Positions 36,994-47,420 of a stretch of DNA of 64,000 nt are shown in pieces (position 1 is the stretch's first letter; the number at the start of each line of letters is the position of its first letter). Origin of the DNA: JADCCX01 sp031431475. Lineage in GTDB: Bacteria; Pseudomonadota; Alphaproteobacteria; Rhizobiales; Beijerinckiaceae. The stretch spans positions 1-64,000 of the forward strand of contig JANPDL010000034.1 of the NCBI GenBank assembly GCA_031431475.1, read 5' to 3'. The notes under the pieces were generated by a model. The model saw only the letters and a program-made list of their open reading frames with translations, ran no database searches and was not told the origin of the DNA. The position numbers and the translations under genes were made by a program.

Positions 36994-38017
36994 GGCGATC
37001 TTCGTCCCCCGGCATGGCTTTGCGCGTGAATTCGACCTGCGCCATATCCGTCTTGAGCAGACGCCAGCGCAGCATGATTTCCCGCCCCGCCAGCAGTGCC
37101 AGTGCCAGCACGAAGGGCACGATATAATACCACAACCTGAACAGCAGCAGCGAGCCCAGCAATTGTTCCGATGGAATGCCGGGCAAGGCAAGCAGGATGG
37201 TCGCCTCGAAGACGCCGATGCCGCCCGGTGCGTGGCTGATGATGCCCAGGATGCAGGCGAAGACATAGGCCGCGATGAAGCTGCCATAGGGGATGCCGTA
37301 GCCTTGCGGCAGCAGGATGTAGAGCGCCGCACCCGCCGCACAAACATCCAGCGCGCCGATGGTCAGCTGCGCCAGACTGACCTTGAGATCGGGCATGGTC
37401 ATGGTCCAGCCCTGAAAGGTCAGCGAGCGGGGTTTCAGCGTGACCCAGACCAGATAGCCGACGATGGCACCGAGGATGGCGATACCCAGCATCCGGTTCA
37501 TCAGCACCGGCAGCCGGTTCAGTTCTGCAATCTCCACCGGTTTCCAGATCAGGCAGAAGCCCAGCACTGTCCCCATGCCGAGCCAGAAGGTCACACCGGC
37601 AATCAGCGTCAGGCTGGCGATGACTTTTGCACCGATGCCGATTGTCGAATAAATCCAGTAGCGCACGGTTCCGCCGGTGATCAGCGGGAAGCCGAGAGTG
37701 AAGCTGACGGCATAGCTGGTGTAGGAGCCCAGCGCCGTTGTCCTGTACGGCACCTTGTGGCCGAGCTGGCGAAAGCCGATGGCGTCATAGCCCGTGAGCA
37801 CCAGATAGCTCAGTGCGGTACACAGGATGGCAAGCGCCACTTGACGTCCACTGGCTGCCGCAAAGGCCGTCCTGATTTCCTGCGCATCCAGCTCTTTCAC
37901 GATAAAGCCGAGGACGACAACGGAGATGGCAAAAAGCGCCAGGCTCGCGACAGTTCCGATGATCTTGAGACGCCGCCGCTGCGGAGCTGACGAGGGTAGA
38001 GAATCCAAACGCCGCAC
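36974..38017 (-). CDS. UPF0104 / lysylphosphatidylglycerol-synthase-like membrane protein
   Basis: 347 residues with about eight membrane segments (VASLALFAISVVVLGFIV, GLCAA-type core, and IISHAPGGIGVFEATILLAL). The motif HAPGGIGVFE and YTSYAVSFTLGFPLITGGTVRYW are family-typical of the flippase part of MprF/YbhN proteins. The aminoacyl-transferase domain of MprF is absent. It may move a lipid across the membrane or modulate the kinase encoded by the overlapping next gene; both are inference. Confidence 0.85.
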   Translation of the reverse strand: MRRLDSLPSSAPQRRRLKIIGTVASLALFAISVVVLGFIVKELDAQEIRTAFAAASGRQVALAILCTALSYLVLTGYDAIGFRQLGHKVPYRTTALGSYTSYAVSFTLGFPLITGGTVRYWIYSTIGIGAKVIASLTLIAGVTFWLGMGTVLGFCLIWKPVEIAELNRLPVLMNRMLGIAILGAIVGYLVWVTLKPRSLTFQGWTMTMPDLKVSLAQLTIGALDVCAAGAALYILLPQGYGIPYGSFIAAYVFACILGIISHAPGGIGVFEATILLALPGIPSEQLLGSLLLFRLWYYIVPFVLALALLAGREIMLRWRLLKTDMAQVEFTRKAMPGDEDRRDIHRR

Positions 38018-38089
38018 TCCGCTTATTCCTTGGTTTCATCTAGTCATTGATCATGGCGGGGACAAGACAGTGAACATACGGAAGGCCGG

Positions 38090-39904
38090 TCACCCTTCAA
38101 GCTCTTCCCTTCGCATTTCCAGCCGCAGCCATTTCTCTTCGCTGGTATCCCGCTTGTCCTGAAGCTCGGCCAGCATCGCGGATGCCTTGTCGTAGCGGGT
38201 ACGGTCGCGGGCGTAGAGGCCGGGCTCGGCCAGAACCGCTGCCAGTTTGGCGATATCACGGCCCATGGCATCAACAAGACCGGGCAACGTGTCGAGCGCG
38301 TGGCGATCCTTGAAGGACAGCTTGCCGGATGAAACGGCGCCAGATGTCGGAATCGCGGGATCGATAGCGGACTTCTCCACGAGCTTAACGGCCTGCGTGA
38401 TTTTGGCCTGAACGCCCATACCGCGCTGGGCCACCATGTCAGAGTAACCGCCAGCATATTCCACCCAGCGGCCCTTGCCCTCCGACATCAGGACGGAGGA
38501 ACAGACCCGGTCAAGAAAATCGCGGTCATGGCTGACAAGAATCAGCGTTCCGGCATAATCCATCAGCATTTCCTGCAGGAGATCCAGCGTTTCGAGGTCG
38601 AGATCGTTTGTGGGCTCGTCCAGCACCAGCAGGTTGGATTTTTTCGCCAGGGCCCGCGCCAGCATCATGCGACCGCGCTCACCGCCGGACAGGACCGAGA
38701 TCGGTGTCCTGGCCTGCTCGGGCGAAAAAAGGAAATCCTTGAGATAGCCCATGACATGCTTGGGCTCGCCGCCGACCTCGATGATATCGCCCCGGTTGTC
38801 GGTCATCGCCTCCTTGAGCGTGAAGGCCGGGTTCACGTTCTCGCGCTTCTGGTCGAGCGTCGACAGCGCCACGCTCAGGCCAATCTTGACGCTTCCTTCG
38901 TCGGGCTCGGCCTCTCCGGTCAGCAGGTTGATCAACGTGGTCTTACCCGCGCCATTCGGGCCGACGATGCCCAACCGATCGCCGTTGGCGATGCGGATCG
39001 ACAGGTTGCGGACAATTGTTTCGGGTCCGTAGCTCTTGCTGATCCCCTTGGCCTCTATCACGAGCTTTCCACTCTCTTCAGCCTCGGAGACAGTCATGGT
39101 CACACCGGCCTGCGGGCCGCCACGATTGCGCCACTGGCTGCGCAGGTCCTGCAACAGGCCCAGCCGCCGGACATTGCGTTTGCGCCGCGCCGTGACGCCG
39201 TAGCGCAACCAGTGCTCCTCGGCCACGATCTTGCGGGCGAGCTTCTGGTTATCGCGCTCTTCCTGCTCCAACACCTCATCGCGCCAAGCCTCGAAATGAT
39301 CAAAGCCACGCTCCATGCGCCGCACTTGGCCCCTATCGACCCACAGGGTGGCGCGGGAAAGATTGGCCAGAAAGCGCCGGTCATGGCTGATCACGACAAG
39401 GCCGGATTTCAGCCGGGACAGCGTTCCTTCCAGCCATTCGATGGCGGGGAGATCGAGATGGTTCGTGGGCTCGTCCAGCAGGATGATATCGGGCTCCGGT
39501 GCCAGAATCCGCGCCAGCGCCGCGCGCCGTGCCTCTCCGCCCGACAGCCTTTCCGTGCCTTCCTCGCCCGTCAGGCCCAGCGCCTCCATGAACTGGGTGG
39601 CGCGATACGGATCATCGCCCTCGCCGAGTCCAGACATGACATAGGCGCCAGTCGTGGGCCAGGCCGTCAGATCGGGCTCCTGCACCAGATAGCGCACGGT
39701 GGCGGATGGATGAACGTAGTGCTCCCCCGAATCCGGCTCCATCAAGCCTGCTGCGATCTTGAGCAGGGTCGATTTGCCTGATCCGTTGCGGCCGACGAGA
39801 CACAGCCGGTCACCCTTTTCGACCGCGAGTTCCGCGCCGTTCAGGATGCGTGTGCCGCCAAAGCCATGGGCGATAGCCTTGAGATGAATCAGCGGTGGTG
39901 ACAT
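38090..39904 (-). CDS. uup: ABC-F family ATPase (Uup-like)
   Basis: 604 residues from ATG 39904. Two ABC domains without membrane parts: Walker A GRNGSGKST and GPNGAGKTT; signatures RLSGGEARRAALARI and LSGGERGRMMLARAL; Walker B DIILLDEPTNHLD and LLVLDEPTNDLD. The C-terminus is a charged, probably coiled-coil domain (RYDKASAMLAELQDKRDTSE), as in Uup. ABC-F proteins act on ribosomes or DNA repair intermediates. A TTG start at 39964 would overlap the divergent methyltransferase start and is less likely. Confidence 0.92.
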   Translation of the reverse strand: MSPPLIHLKAIAHGFGGTRILNGAELAVEKGDRLCLVGRNGSGKSTLLKIAAGLMEPDSGEHYVHPSATVRYLVQEPDLTAWPTTGAYVMSGLGEGDDPYRATQFMEALGLTGEEGTERLSGGEARRAALARILAPEPDIILLDEPTNHLDLPAIEWLEGTLSRLKSGLVVISHDRRFLANLSRATLWVDRGQVRRMERGFDHFEAWRDEVLEQEERDNQKLARKIVAEEHWLRYGVTARRKRNVRRLGLLQDLRSQWRNRGGPQAGVTMTVSEAEESGKLVIEAKGISKSYGPETIVRNLSIRIANGDRLGIVGPNGAGKTTLINLLTGEAEPDEGSVKIGLSVALSTLDQKRENVNPAFTLKEAMTDNRGDIIEVGGEPKHVMGYLKDFLFSPEQARTPISVLSGGERGRMMLARALAKKSNLLVLDEPTNDLDLETLDLLQEMLMDYAGTLILVSHDRDFLDRVCSSVLMSEGKGRWVEYAGGYSDMVAQRGMGVQAKITQAVKLVEKSAIDPAIPTSGAVSSGKLSFKDRHALDTLPGLVDAMGRDIAKLAAVLAEPGLYARDRTRYDKASAMLAELQDKRDTSEEKWLRLEMRREELEG

Positions 39905-39957
39905 GGAGGGATGGCGGTTCCTTCGGGAGCCGTTCGCAATCGCAGGAAGCACCCGGT

Positions 39958-40758
39958 TTGGCAACGCCCATCCTCATCACTGATCCGGACGATCCGCGTC
40001 TGGAGCCCTATCGCGCCATCCGCGAGCGGGATCTCGTAGGACGGCAGGGGCGGTTCATTGCGGAGGGAGAGGTGGTCTTGCGCCTGATGCTGGCGTGCAG
40101 CCGTTTCCGGCTGGATAGCATCCTGATGTCGGAGCGGCGGATCGCGGGTTCACCCGATCTCGTCGATACAATCCCATCGAATGTGCCACTTTATGCGGCG
40201 GCTGACCCAGTGATCGAGGCGATTGCCGGTTTTTCCGTGCATCGTGGCATTCTTGCGGTGGGATTACGGGGTGAAAGCCTCACTCCCGAAGCAATATTGA
40301 CGCATTTGCCACCACGCGCACTCGTTGCCGTCGGCATTGGTCTTGCCAACCACGACAATATGGGCGGTCTATTCCGCAACGCTGCTGCTTTTGGCGTCAA
40401 TGCAGTGCTGCTCGATGCTTCATCCTGCGATCCGCTCTACCGCAAGGCGATCCGCGTTTCGGTCGGTGCGGCGCTGGTCGTGCCGTTCACCCGCATGGGA
40501 ACAGCCGGGGATATTCTTGCAGCATTGGAGAAAGCCGGATTTTCCACCTTTGCCCTCAGTCCATCCGGTTCCTGCATGCTGGGCGAGATCAAACCACCCC
40601 CGCGAGCCGCGCTGATGCTCGGTGCCGAAGGTCCGGGCCTGCCGCAGGAATTGCTCGCAAGGATGACCACTCTGCGCATTCCGATGACGCCAGATTTCGA
40701 CTCCCTCAATGTCGCCACGTCCAGTGGCATTGCCCTGCATCACTTTTTCTCTCGATAA
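39958..40758 (+). CDS. TrmH/SpoU-family RNA 2'-O-methyltransferase
   Basis: 266 residues from TTG 39958, chosen for the AGGAAG site seven bases upstream and because earlier GTG starts run into the uup start. An N-terminal substrate-binding domain (FIAEGEVVLRLML) is followed by SPOUT motifs: GLANHDNMGGLFRNAAAFG, LMLGAEGPGLPQE and IPMTPDFDSLNVATSSGIAL. It transfers methyl from SAM to ribose of tRNA or rRNA; the target base is not readable. Divergent from uup. Confidence 0.9.
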   Translation: MATPILITDPDDPRLEPYRAIRERDLVGRQGRFIAEGEVVLRLMLACSRFRLDSILMSERRIAGSPDLVDTIPSNVPLYAAADPVIEAIAGFSVHRGILAVGLRGESLTPEAILTHLPPRALVAVGIGLANHDNMGGLFRNAAAFGVNAVLLDASSCDPLYRKAIRVSVGAALVVPFTRMGTAGDILAALEKAGFSTFALSPSGSCMLGEIKPPPRAALMLGAEGPGLPQELLARMTTLRIPMTPDFDSLNVATSSGIALHHFFSR

Positions 40759-40835
40759 ATGATAGATTCTTGCAAAACCCCCGATTTCTCTGAGTTGTTT
40801 CGAGTCACTCGCCTGTATTATCTGGTTAGTCTAAT

Positions 40836-40881
40836 CCGGTGACGTTGCGTCAGTTAGAGGCTTTTCCTTCGCTGTCACCGG
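40836..40881 (+). other. 8-bp inverted repeat upstream of the orphan secreted-protein gene
   Basis: CCGGTGAC (40836-40843) and GTCACCGG (40874-40881) are perfect reverse complements 30 bases apart, ending 18 bases before ATG 40900. If transcribed, the hairpin would sit close to the ribosome site. The sequence upstream contains a possible -10 TATTAT near 40816. This may be a regulatory leader or chance. Confidence 0.3.
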
Positions 40882-40899
40882 GCGGGGCGTGTTTGGCCG

Positions 40900-41712
40900 A
40901 TGGGTATGCCGGGACAAAGGCTGGCGCTTTGCGGAATAGCCGTCCTGCTGACTCTCGCCACGACTTCCCCCTCCTGTGCAGGAGCGTGGTTGCAGGATGA
41001 GGGGCGCACCCAGATCATCTTTTCCAATACGACGACGCAATCATCCCGTCGCTTTGGCCGCAATGGCAAGCCACTGCGCGCCGACCGGTTTTCCAAGCAG
41101 GAGACTACGATCAGCATCGAGCGTGGCTGGAGCGATCAGGTCACGCTTCTTGCTGGTGCGCGGGCTCAGTTGCAGACCTTTCCGGTTGATAGCGTGACAT
41201 CGCGGTTCGCCAGTGGTGCGGTCAGCGCCGGTGCAAGGGTCAAGGTCTGGAGCGACGGTGGCACGATCCTTTCGGTGCAGGCGGCGCTCCAGGGCAGTGG
41301 CGAGCGCAGCCTGCCGGGACAGTTGCGCCGGATGGATGCGCCGGTGGAAGCTGATTTGCGGCTCAATCTCGGCCATGGCTTCGCAATCGGAAGCTGGCAA
41401 GCCTTCGCGGAGGTGCAGACGGCCTATCGCTGGCGCGGCGGCGGCAACCGGGATGAGGTGCGCTTTGATATGGCATTCGGCGTACGCCCTTTTCCACAAC
41501 TCCTGCTTATGGTTCAGAGTTTCAGCACATTCACTGCAGCCGGGCGGGGGCGTGTGGGTGAAGGCAGACCGCGCCAGCACAAGCTTCAACCAAGCATCGT
41601 ATACGATCTCTCGGAGCGCTGGTCGCTGCAGGTGAGCGCCTTTGCCAGCATCAGGGGCCGCGACAGCATCAAGGAGCAAGGAGCGCAGGTTGCCCTGTGG
41701 CGGAGGCTATGA
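40900..41712 (+). CDS. Orphan exported protein, possible outer-membrane beta-barrel
   Basis: 270 residues with a signal peptide (LALCGIAVLLTLATTSPSCAG). The mature part is made of alternating amphipathic strands such as QVTLLAGARAQLQTF, AVSAGARVKVW, TILSVQAALQ, ADLRLNLGHGFAIGSW, QAFAEVQTAYRW, EVRFDMAFGVRPF and WSLQVSAFASIRG, typical of a small barrel with about ten strands. The last residue is Leu rather than Phe. I do not recognise a named family. Its 3' end overlaps the convergent gene by six bases. Confidence 0.72.
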   Translation: MGMPGQRLALCGIAVLLTLATTSPSCAGAWLQDEGRTQIIFSNTTTQSSRRFGRNGKPLRADRFSKQETTISIERGWSDQVTLLAGARAQLQTFPVDSVTSRFASGAVSAGARVKVWSDGGTILSVQAALQGSGERSLPGQLRRMDAPVEADLRLNLGHGFAIGSWQAFAEVQTAYRWRGGGNRDEVRFDMAFGVRPFPQLLLMVQSFSTFTAAGRGRVGEGRPRQHKLQPSIVYDLSERWSLQVSAFASIRGRDSIKEQGAQVALWRRL

Positions 41713-42174
41713 TTCCCGATAGGCCGCGAATCTGACCCGCTCCGACCGGACCGCGCGGCCAGCGAGAAACAGCATGCCGCCGCTTTTGCGGTTCTTGAAG
41801 ACGAGCTGCCCTTCGGCATCGAATACATAAGTCTTCATCGCACGCGTTCGACCATTGTGCTTGATCTGGCGCACTTGCCTGAGACGCCCGGCGAGCACTG
41901 CTGCCACGATCTGGATGGCAACTCCGGCCTCGTCCAGCGACAGCTCCTTGATCGAGAAGGCGCTACTCTCGATGTTGATGCCGCCGGGCGCCATGCTGAT
42001 GACAAACGCCAGCGCTGCCGCATCACGAGGCCTGACGTCAAAAATGGCAACATCGTCGCCCCGCTGCTCGCGATAGCGGCAGACATCGGCCAAAGGGACA
42101 AGCAGAGCCATGATCTGATCACCAGCAGCGGCAACCTGAAGGCCCTTGTGATCGGGAAGCACGGCCATCGACAT
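41707..42174 (-). CDS. Hypothetical protein coupled to ghrA-like gene
   Basis: 155 residues from ATG 42174, whose first base is shared with the stop of the upstream reductase gene (TGATG). No signal peptide or membrane segment. Features: VAAAGDQIMALLVPLADVC, then IQIVAAVLAGRLRQVRQIK, and a C-terminal basic, strand-rich part. I do not recognise the family. It is probably the last gene of the nucleoside salvage transcript, but its chemistry cannot be inferred. Confidence 0.65.
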   Translation of the reverse strand: MSMAVLPDHKGLQVAAAGDQIMALLVPLADVCRYREQRGDDVAIFDVRPRDAAALAFVISMAPGGINIESSAFSIKELSLDEAGVAIQIVAAVLAGRLRQVRQIKHNGRTRAMKTYVFDAEGQLVFKNRKSGGMLFLAGRAVRSERVRFAAYRES

Positions 42175-43114
42175 CAATAGCCCCTTTCCCGGTCAACCCT
42201 GTTGCGAAGCGGCAAGCCACGCTCGAAATCCCTGATCTGCGCCACAATTGCACCCGCCATCGCATCGGGCGCACTCATGGCGGAATTGTGCGGCGTCACG
42301 GTAACAGCCGGATGATGCCAGAGGGGCGAATTTTCCGGCAGTGGCTCCGTTTCGAACACGTCGAGGGAGGTGCCCTTCAGCACGCCACTCTCCAACGCTG
42401 CCAGAATATCAACCTCGACCTGCAACCCACCCCGGCCGGCATTGATCAGCACCGGCCCGCCAAGGCGGCCATTGCGCGCCAGTTGTGATAGCAGCCTGCC
42501 ATTTAGAATGCCGCGTGTATCGTCGGTTAAAGGCATGAGGGATACGAGGATATCCGTTCGCACCAGAAAAGCCTCTAATCCGTTTTCGCCCGAAAACGTC
42601 TTCACGTCAGGGATGCTCTTGGCTGAGCGGCTCCAACCCGCGACATCAAAGCGCATTCGCTTAAGGGCATCTATGGCGTCGAGGCCAAGCACACCCAGTC
42701 CCATGACACCGACACGCACGTCCTTTGCCGCTGGCTGATCGCGATCATCAATCCAATGCGCCGTTGTCTGATGCGCCCGGTACATTTTTCCCTGCCGCAG
42801 CCAGTCGAGGCATTGCCAGACAATCCACTCCGTCATGCGTTGCGTGAGGTCAGTGTCCACCATGCGGACGATGGGAGCTTCGGGCAGATCAGGATCGCTG
42901 ACGAGGTGATCGACGCCTGCGCCCAAGGAGAACAAAACCTTGACATTGGGCAGCTTCGCCAGCGAACCCGGCACGTGCTTCCAGCACGCGACGTATTGAA
43001 TTTCGGCTGGGTCGAAATCAGTTGTCGCGGAGATGACCCGACGTTCCGGCATCAAGCGCTGGAAGCGCTCGATCCAGTCGGGTTCGTGCCAGCCACGGAT
43101 GGCGACGAGAAGAC

Positions 43115-43118
<4 letters not shown>
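42174..43118 (-). CDS. ghrA: Glyoxylate/hydroxypyruvate reductase A-type dehydrogenase
   Basis: 314 residues, the GhrA size. Rossmann motif VGVMGLGVLGLDAI, hinge FSLGAGVDHL, catalytic Arg in LINAGRGGLQVE, Glu in DVFETEPLPENSPLW and His in AVTVTPHNSAM. GhrA reduces glyoxylate and hydroxypyruvate with NADPH. The start overlaps the deoA stop by four bases (ATGA), an unusual partner for nucleoside salvage. Confidence 0.9.
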
Positions 43119-44437
<1,319 letters not shown>

Positions 44438-44442
44438 GGCGC

Positions 44443-45219
44443 TCAGTAAGGCCCCTTGGCAGATGCCGTTGCCGACCGTCCTTCGATTACAGCGAGCAGC
44501 ACATCATACAACCCGCTGGCACCAAACCGGAAGGTCGTCGGCGAGGCCCAGACTGGCCCCATGGCGGCATCGACGAGGCCAAGATAAAGCGCGGCGTCGG
44601 CAAGCGTGCGGATGCCGCCGGAGGGCTTCAGGCCAACAGTCCGGTCCGTTGCCTTGATCGCGGCAAGCATGGTTTTCACGGCATCCGGCGTGGCTGACAC
44701 CGGCATCTTGCCCGTAGACGTCTTGATGAAATCCGCGCCGCACTCGATTGCGATATCGGCGGCTTTGCGGACCATTGCCTGATCCGGCAGCATGCCTGTC
44801 TCGAGAATAACTTTGAGCCGTCCCGCGTCGTCGATCTCGTCGCGCACTTCGCCAATCATGGAGCGCACAGTAAGATCATCGCCCGCGATCAGCGCATGCC
44901 AAGGCATAACCAGATCGATCTCGTCCGCGCCGTCGTCAATGGCCTCCGCCGCATCCTCGATGGCGCGCTCCACGTCATCGCCCCCCTTTGGGAAGTTAAT
45001 GACGGTGGCGACCTTGACTCCCTTGCCCTTGAGCCGTGCCTTGGCGAGCGTCACGAATTGCGGCCAGATGCAGATCGCGGCGACAGGGCCATGAGGTGTC
45101 AGCGCCTTCTGGATCAGCGCCTCGATATGATCCTCGCGGCAGCCGTCATTGAGGTCCGTCAAGTCAAGCAGCTTCAACGCGCGAAGGGCCAGTTCAACGT
45201 CATGGGACTTGTCTGGCAT
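44443..45219 (-). CDS. deoC: Deoxyribose-phosphate aldolase
   Basis: 258 residues, the E. coli-type DeoC. The Schiff-base lysine lies in GADFIKTSTGK (about Lys166), with the proton-relay Lys in VGLKPSGGIRT and CIWPQFVTLAK near the N-terminus. It cleaves 2-deoxyribose-5-phosphate to acetaldehyde and glyceraldehyde-3-phosphate. The start overlaps the purine nucleoside phosphorylase stop by one base. Confidence 0.95.
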   Translation of the reverse strand: MPDKSHDVELALRALKLLDLTDLNDGCREDHIEALIQKALTPHGPVAAICIWPQFVTLAKARLKGKGVKVATVINFPKGGDDVERAIEDAAEAIDDGADEIDLVMPWHALIAGDDLTVRSMIGEVRDEIDDAGRLKVILETGMLPDQAMVRKAADIAIECGADFIKTSTGKMPVSATPDAVKTMLAAIKATDRTVGLKPSGGIRTLADAALYLGLVDAAMGPVWASPTTFRFGASGLYDVLLAVIEGRSATASAKGPY

Positions 45220-46055
45220 TACAACCTCCCGACGAAATTGGTGACCACCCGCCGCATTGCCGCACCGCCAATCGCAGCCACCGCCTTGGTTTCATCATGC
45301 GACGGCGATGAGCCCTGGATGCCAGCGGCGAGGTTGGTGAGCATGGACATGGCGACAGCTTTCAGGCCAAAGCGCCGCGCCATAATAACCTCCGGCACCG
45401 TCGACATGCCAACAATGCTGCCACCGATGATCCGGGCCATATTGATCTCGGCAGGCGTTTCGAAGCTCGGTCCCGAGAACCAGACATAGACACCTTCGCC
45501 AAGTCGGACCTTCTCGGCCTTGGCAGCGGCTTTCATCAGCTTGCGCAACCCAGGGTCGTAGGCATCGGTCAGAGACACAAAACGCGCATCGTCCGGATCG
45601 CCGATCAGCGGATCGCGACCGGAATAATTGATATGGTCCGCAATGAGCGAGATGCTGCCGGGACCGAGCTTTTCATCAAGCGAGCCCGCCGCATTGGTGA
45701 AAAGTGCCTGCTTGCAGCCAAGCCCCACCAGCGTCGCCACGGGAAGGCGCATGATGGAGCTGTCACCCTTTTCGTAGTAATGCGCGCGTCCATTGTAGGC
45801 CACGACATGCTTGCCGTTGAGCGTTCCCGCCACAAGTTGCTTGGCATGGCCAGAAACATTGCCTGCGGGAAAGCCGGGAATGTCGGAATAAGCGACCTTG
45901 ATGGGCTTTTCGATCTCGTCCGCCAGTGGCCCAAGGCCGGTCCCCAGCACGATGCCGAGATCAAACGGCCCTTTCACGCCATGCTTCGCCAATGCCGCGA
46001 CAGCCTCTTCGCTCTCCGCCCGGGCGTGGGCCTGTCTGTCCAGTGCAGTCGTCAT
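45219..46055 (-). CDS. Purine-nucleoside phosphorylase, trimeric type
   Basis: 278 residues from ATG 46055; further upstream in-frame codons lie inside cdd. Type-II PNP motifs: GIVLGTGLGPLADEI, NGRAHYYEKGD, LFTNAAGSLDEKLGPGSISL and VWFSGPSFETPAEINMARI. The N-site and SMLTNLAAGI near the end also fit. It phosphorolyses inosine, guanosine and deoxy forms. The start overlaps the cdd stop by four bases. Confidence 0.94.
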   Translation of the reverse strand: MTTALDRQAHARAESEEAVAALAKHGVKGPFDLGIVLGTGLGPLADEIEKPIKVAYSDIPGFPAGNVSGHAKQLVAGTLNGKHVVAYNGRAHYYEKGDSSIMRLPVATLVGLGCKQALFTNAAGSLDEKLGPGSISLIADHINYSGRDPLIGDPDDARFVSLTDAYDPGLRKLMKAAAKAEKVRLGEGVYVWFSGPSFETPAEINMARIIGGSIVGMSTVPEVIMARRFGLKAVAMSMLTNLAAGIQGSSPSHDETKAVAAIGGAAMRRVVTNFVGRL

Positions 46056-46447
46056 TTCAAATTGTCCGGTCCGAATGATGCGGGAAGGAGTTCGTCCAGC
46101 GTGAATGTGCGCCGAACTCCTTCCGGTCCCGCCACATGCACCGGCGTCTCCGGTTTGGCAAATTCGCGGATGCGCTGGCGACAATTGCCGCAGGGCGTGC
46201 ACAGTACCGGTCCATTACCGATCACGAGGATGGCGCGGATATTCCTGCCACCACCCAGAATCATGGCAGCAATGGAGCCCGCCTCCGCACAGGTGCCGGA
46301 GGGATAGGCGGCATTTTCTACATTGCAGCCCGCATAGATCGTGCCGTCATCGGCGAGAATGGCGGAACCCACCTTGAAGTGGGAGTAAGGCACATAGGCT
46401 CTGTCCTGTGCAGCTTTCGCCGCTTCGAAAAGCGCATCGAGCGACAT
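46052..46447 (-). CDS. cdd: Cytidine deaminase
   Basis: 131 residues, the short homotetrameric CDA. Zinc motif GCNVENAAYPSGTCAEAGSI with catalytic Glu, and PCGNCRQRIREF with two Cys ligands. N-terminal YVPYSHFKVGSAILADDG binds substrate. It deaminates cytidine and deoxycytidine, feeding the phosphorylases. One base after the permease gene stop. Confidence 0.96.
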   Translation of the reverse strand: MSLDALFEAAKAAQDRAYVPYSHFKVGSAILADDGTIYAGCNVENAAYPSGTCAEAGSIAAMILGGGRNIRAILVIGNGPVLCTPCGNCRQRIREFAKPETPVHVAGPEGVRRTFTLDELLPASFGPDNLK

Positions 46448-46448
46448 C

Positions 46449-47420
46449 TCAGCGTTCCTTCACATAGGCAACGCCTGATGCTTTTGGTGGTGTCGCCCTG
46501 CCAATGAAGCCCGCGAGCAGCACGACTGTCAGCACATAGGGCAGCGCTTGGATCAGCTGGACCGGCACCTGCCCGATGCCGGGAATGGCAACGCCCTGAA
46601 GCCGGATCGCCATGGCATCGAGGAAGCCGAAGAGGAGACACGCAGCCAGAGCCGGTCCCGGTTTCCACTTGGCGAAAATGAGTGCTGCCAGCGCAATGAA
46701 GCCCTTGCCCGCTGTCATATGGTTGAGATATCCCGCGCCCTGCGCGATGGACAGATACGCCCCGCCCAAGCCACACAAAACACCGCAGATGATCACCGAG
46801 GCGTAGCGCAGTTTCACGACCGATATGCCAGCCGTGTCCACCGCCGCCGGGTTCTCGCCCACGGCACGCAGGCGCAGGCCAAAGCGCGTCTTCTGCAAGA
46901 CCCACCAGGTGATTGGCACCGCAAGAAAGGCGAGCCAGGCAATCGCATTATGGCCGGACAGGAGCTGCTTGTAGATTGGGCCCAGCAGGGGGATGGTATT
47001 GATACTGTCCGCAAACGGCAGGTCGATCGGCAGGAAACGCTGGTTCTGCGATACAGAAGGGGTGCGACCGCCTTCCTTGTACCACGCATTGCCCAGCACC
47101 GCCGCAAGGCCAGCGGCCAGCACGTTGATGGCAACGCCAGAAACGATCTGGTTGCCGCGCTGCGATATTGCGGCATAGCCATGCACCAGCGAGAGCAGAA
47201 CGGCGATGACCATACCCGCCAGCAGCCCAAGCACAGCACTACCAGTCGTGATGGCTACGACGGCGGCGGCGAATGCCGCACCCAGCATCTTGCCTTCAAG
47301 TCCGATATCGACAACGCCCGCCCGCTCCGACCACAGGCCAGCCAGGCAGGCGCAGATCAGCGGCACGGCGAGCCTCACGGTGGAGGCCAGTACCTGAAGG
47401 ATGGGATCGAGCATATCCAT
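46449..47420 (-). CDS. Nucleoside ABC transporter permease 2 (NupQ/YufQ-like)
   Basis: 323 residues from ATG 47420; the ribosome site GAAGGAGG favours this over GTG 47423. BPD_transp_2 fold with about nine hydrophobic segments: AVPLICACLAGLWSERAGVV, DIGLEGKMLGAAFAA, GFIALAALIFAKWKPGPALA. With the other permease it forms the channel for imported nucleosides. The start overlaps the preceding permease stop (TGATG). Confidence 0.92.
   Translation of the reverse strand: MDMLDPILQVLASTVRLAVPLICACLAGLWSERAGVVDIGLEGKMLGAAFAAAVVAITTGSAVLGLLAGMVIAVLLSLVHGYAAISQRGNQIVSGVAINVLAAGLAAVLGNAWYKEGGRTPSVSQNQRFLPIDLPFADSINTIPLLGPIYKQLLSGHNAIAWLAFLAVPITWWVLQKTRFGLRLRAVGENPAAVDTAGISVVKLRYASVIICGVLCGLGGAYLSIAQGAGYLNHMTAGKGFIALAALIFAKWKPGPALAACLLFGFLDAMAIRLQGVAIPGIGQVPVQLIQALPYVLTVVLLAGFIGRATPPKASGVAYVKER

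Noticed and set aside
36994..37347. In-frame N-terminal extension of the PhoR-like kinase
   Set aside because: Cys/Arg/Ser-rich, lies inside the well-supported UPF0104 gene and lacks membrane helices; the GTG at 36993 has a ribosome site.
38528..39781. Forward frame of 417 codons opposite uup
   Set aside because: Shadow of the ABC-F gene with both Walker sites in the reverse frame.
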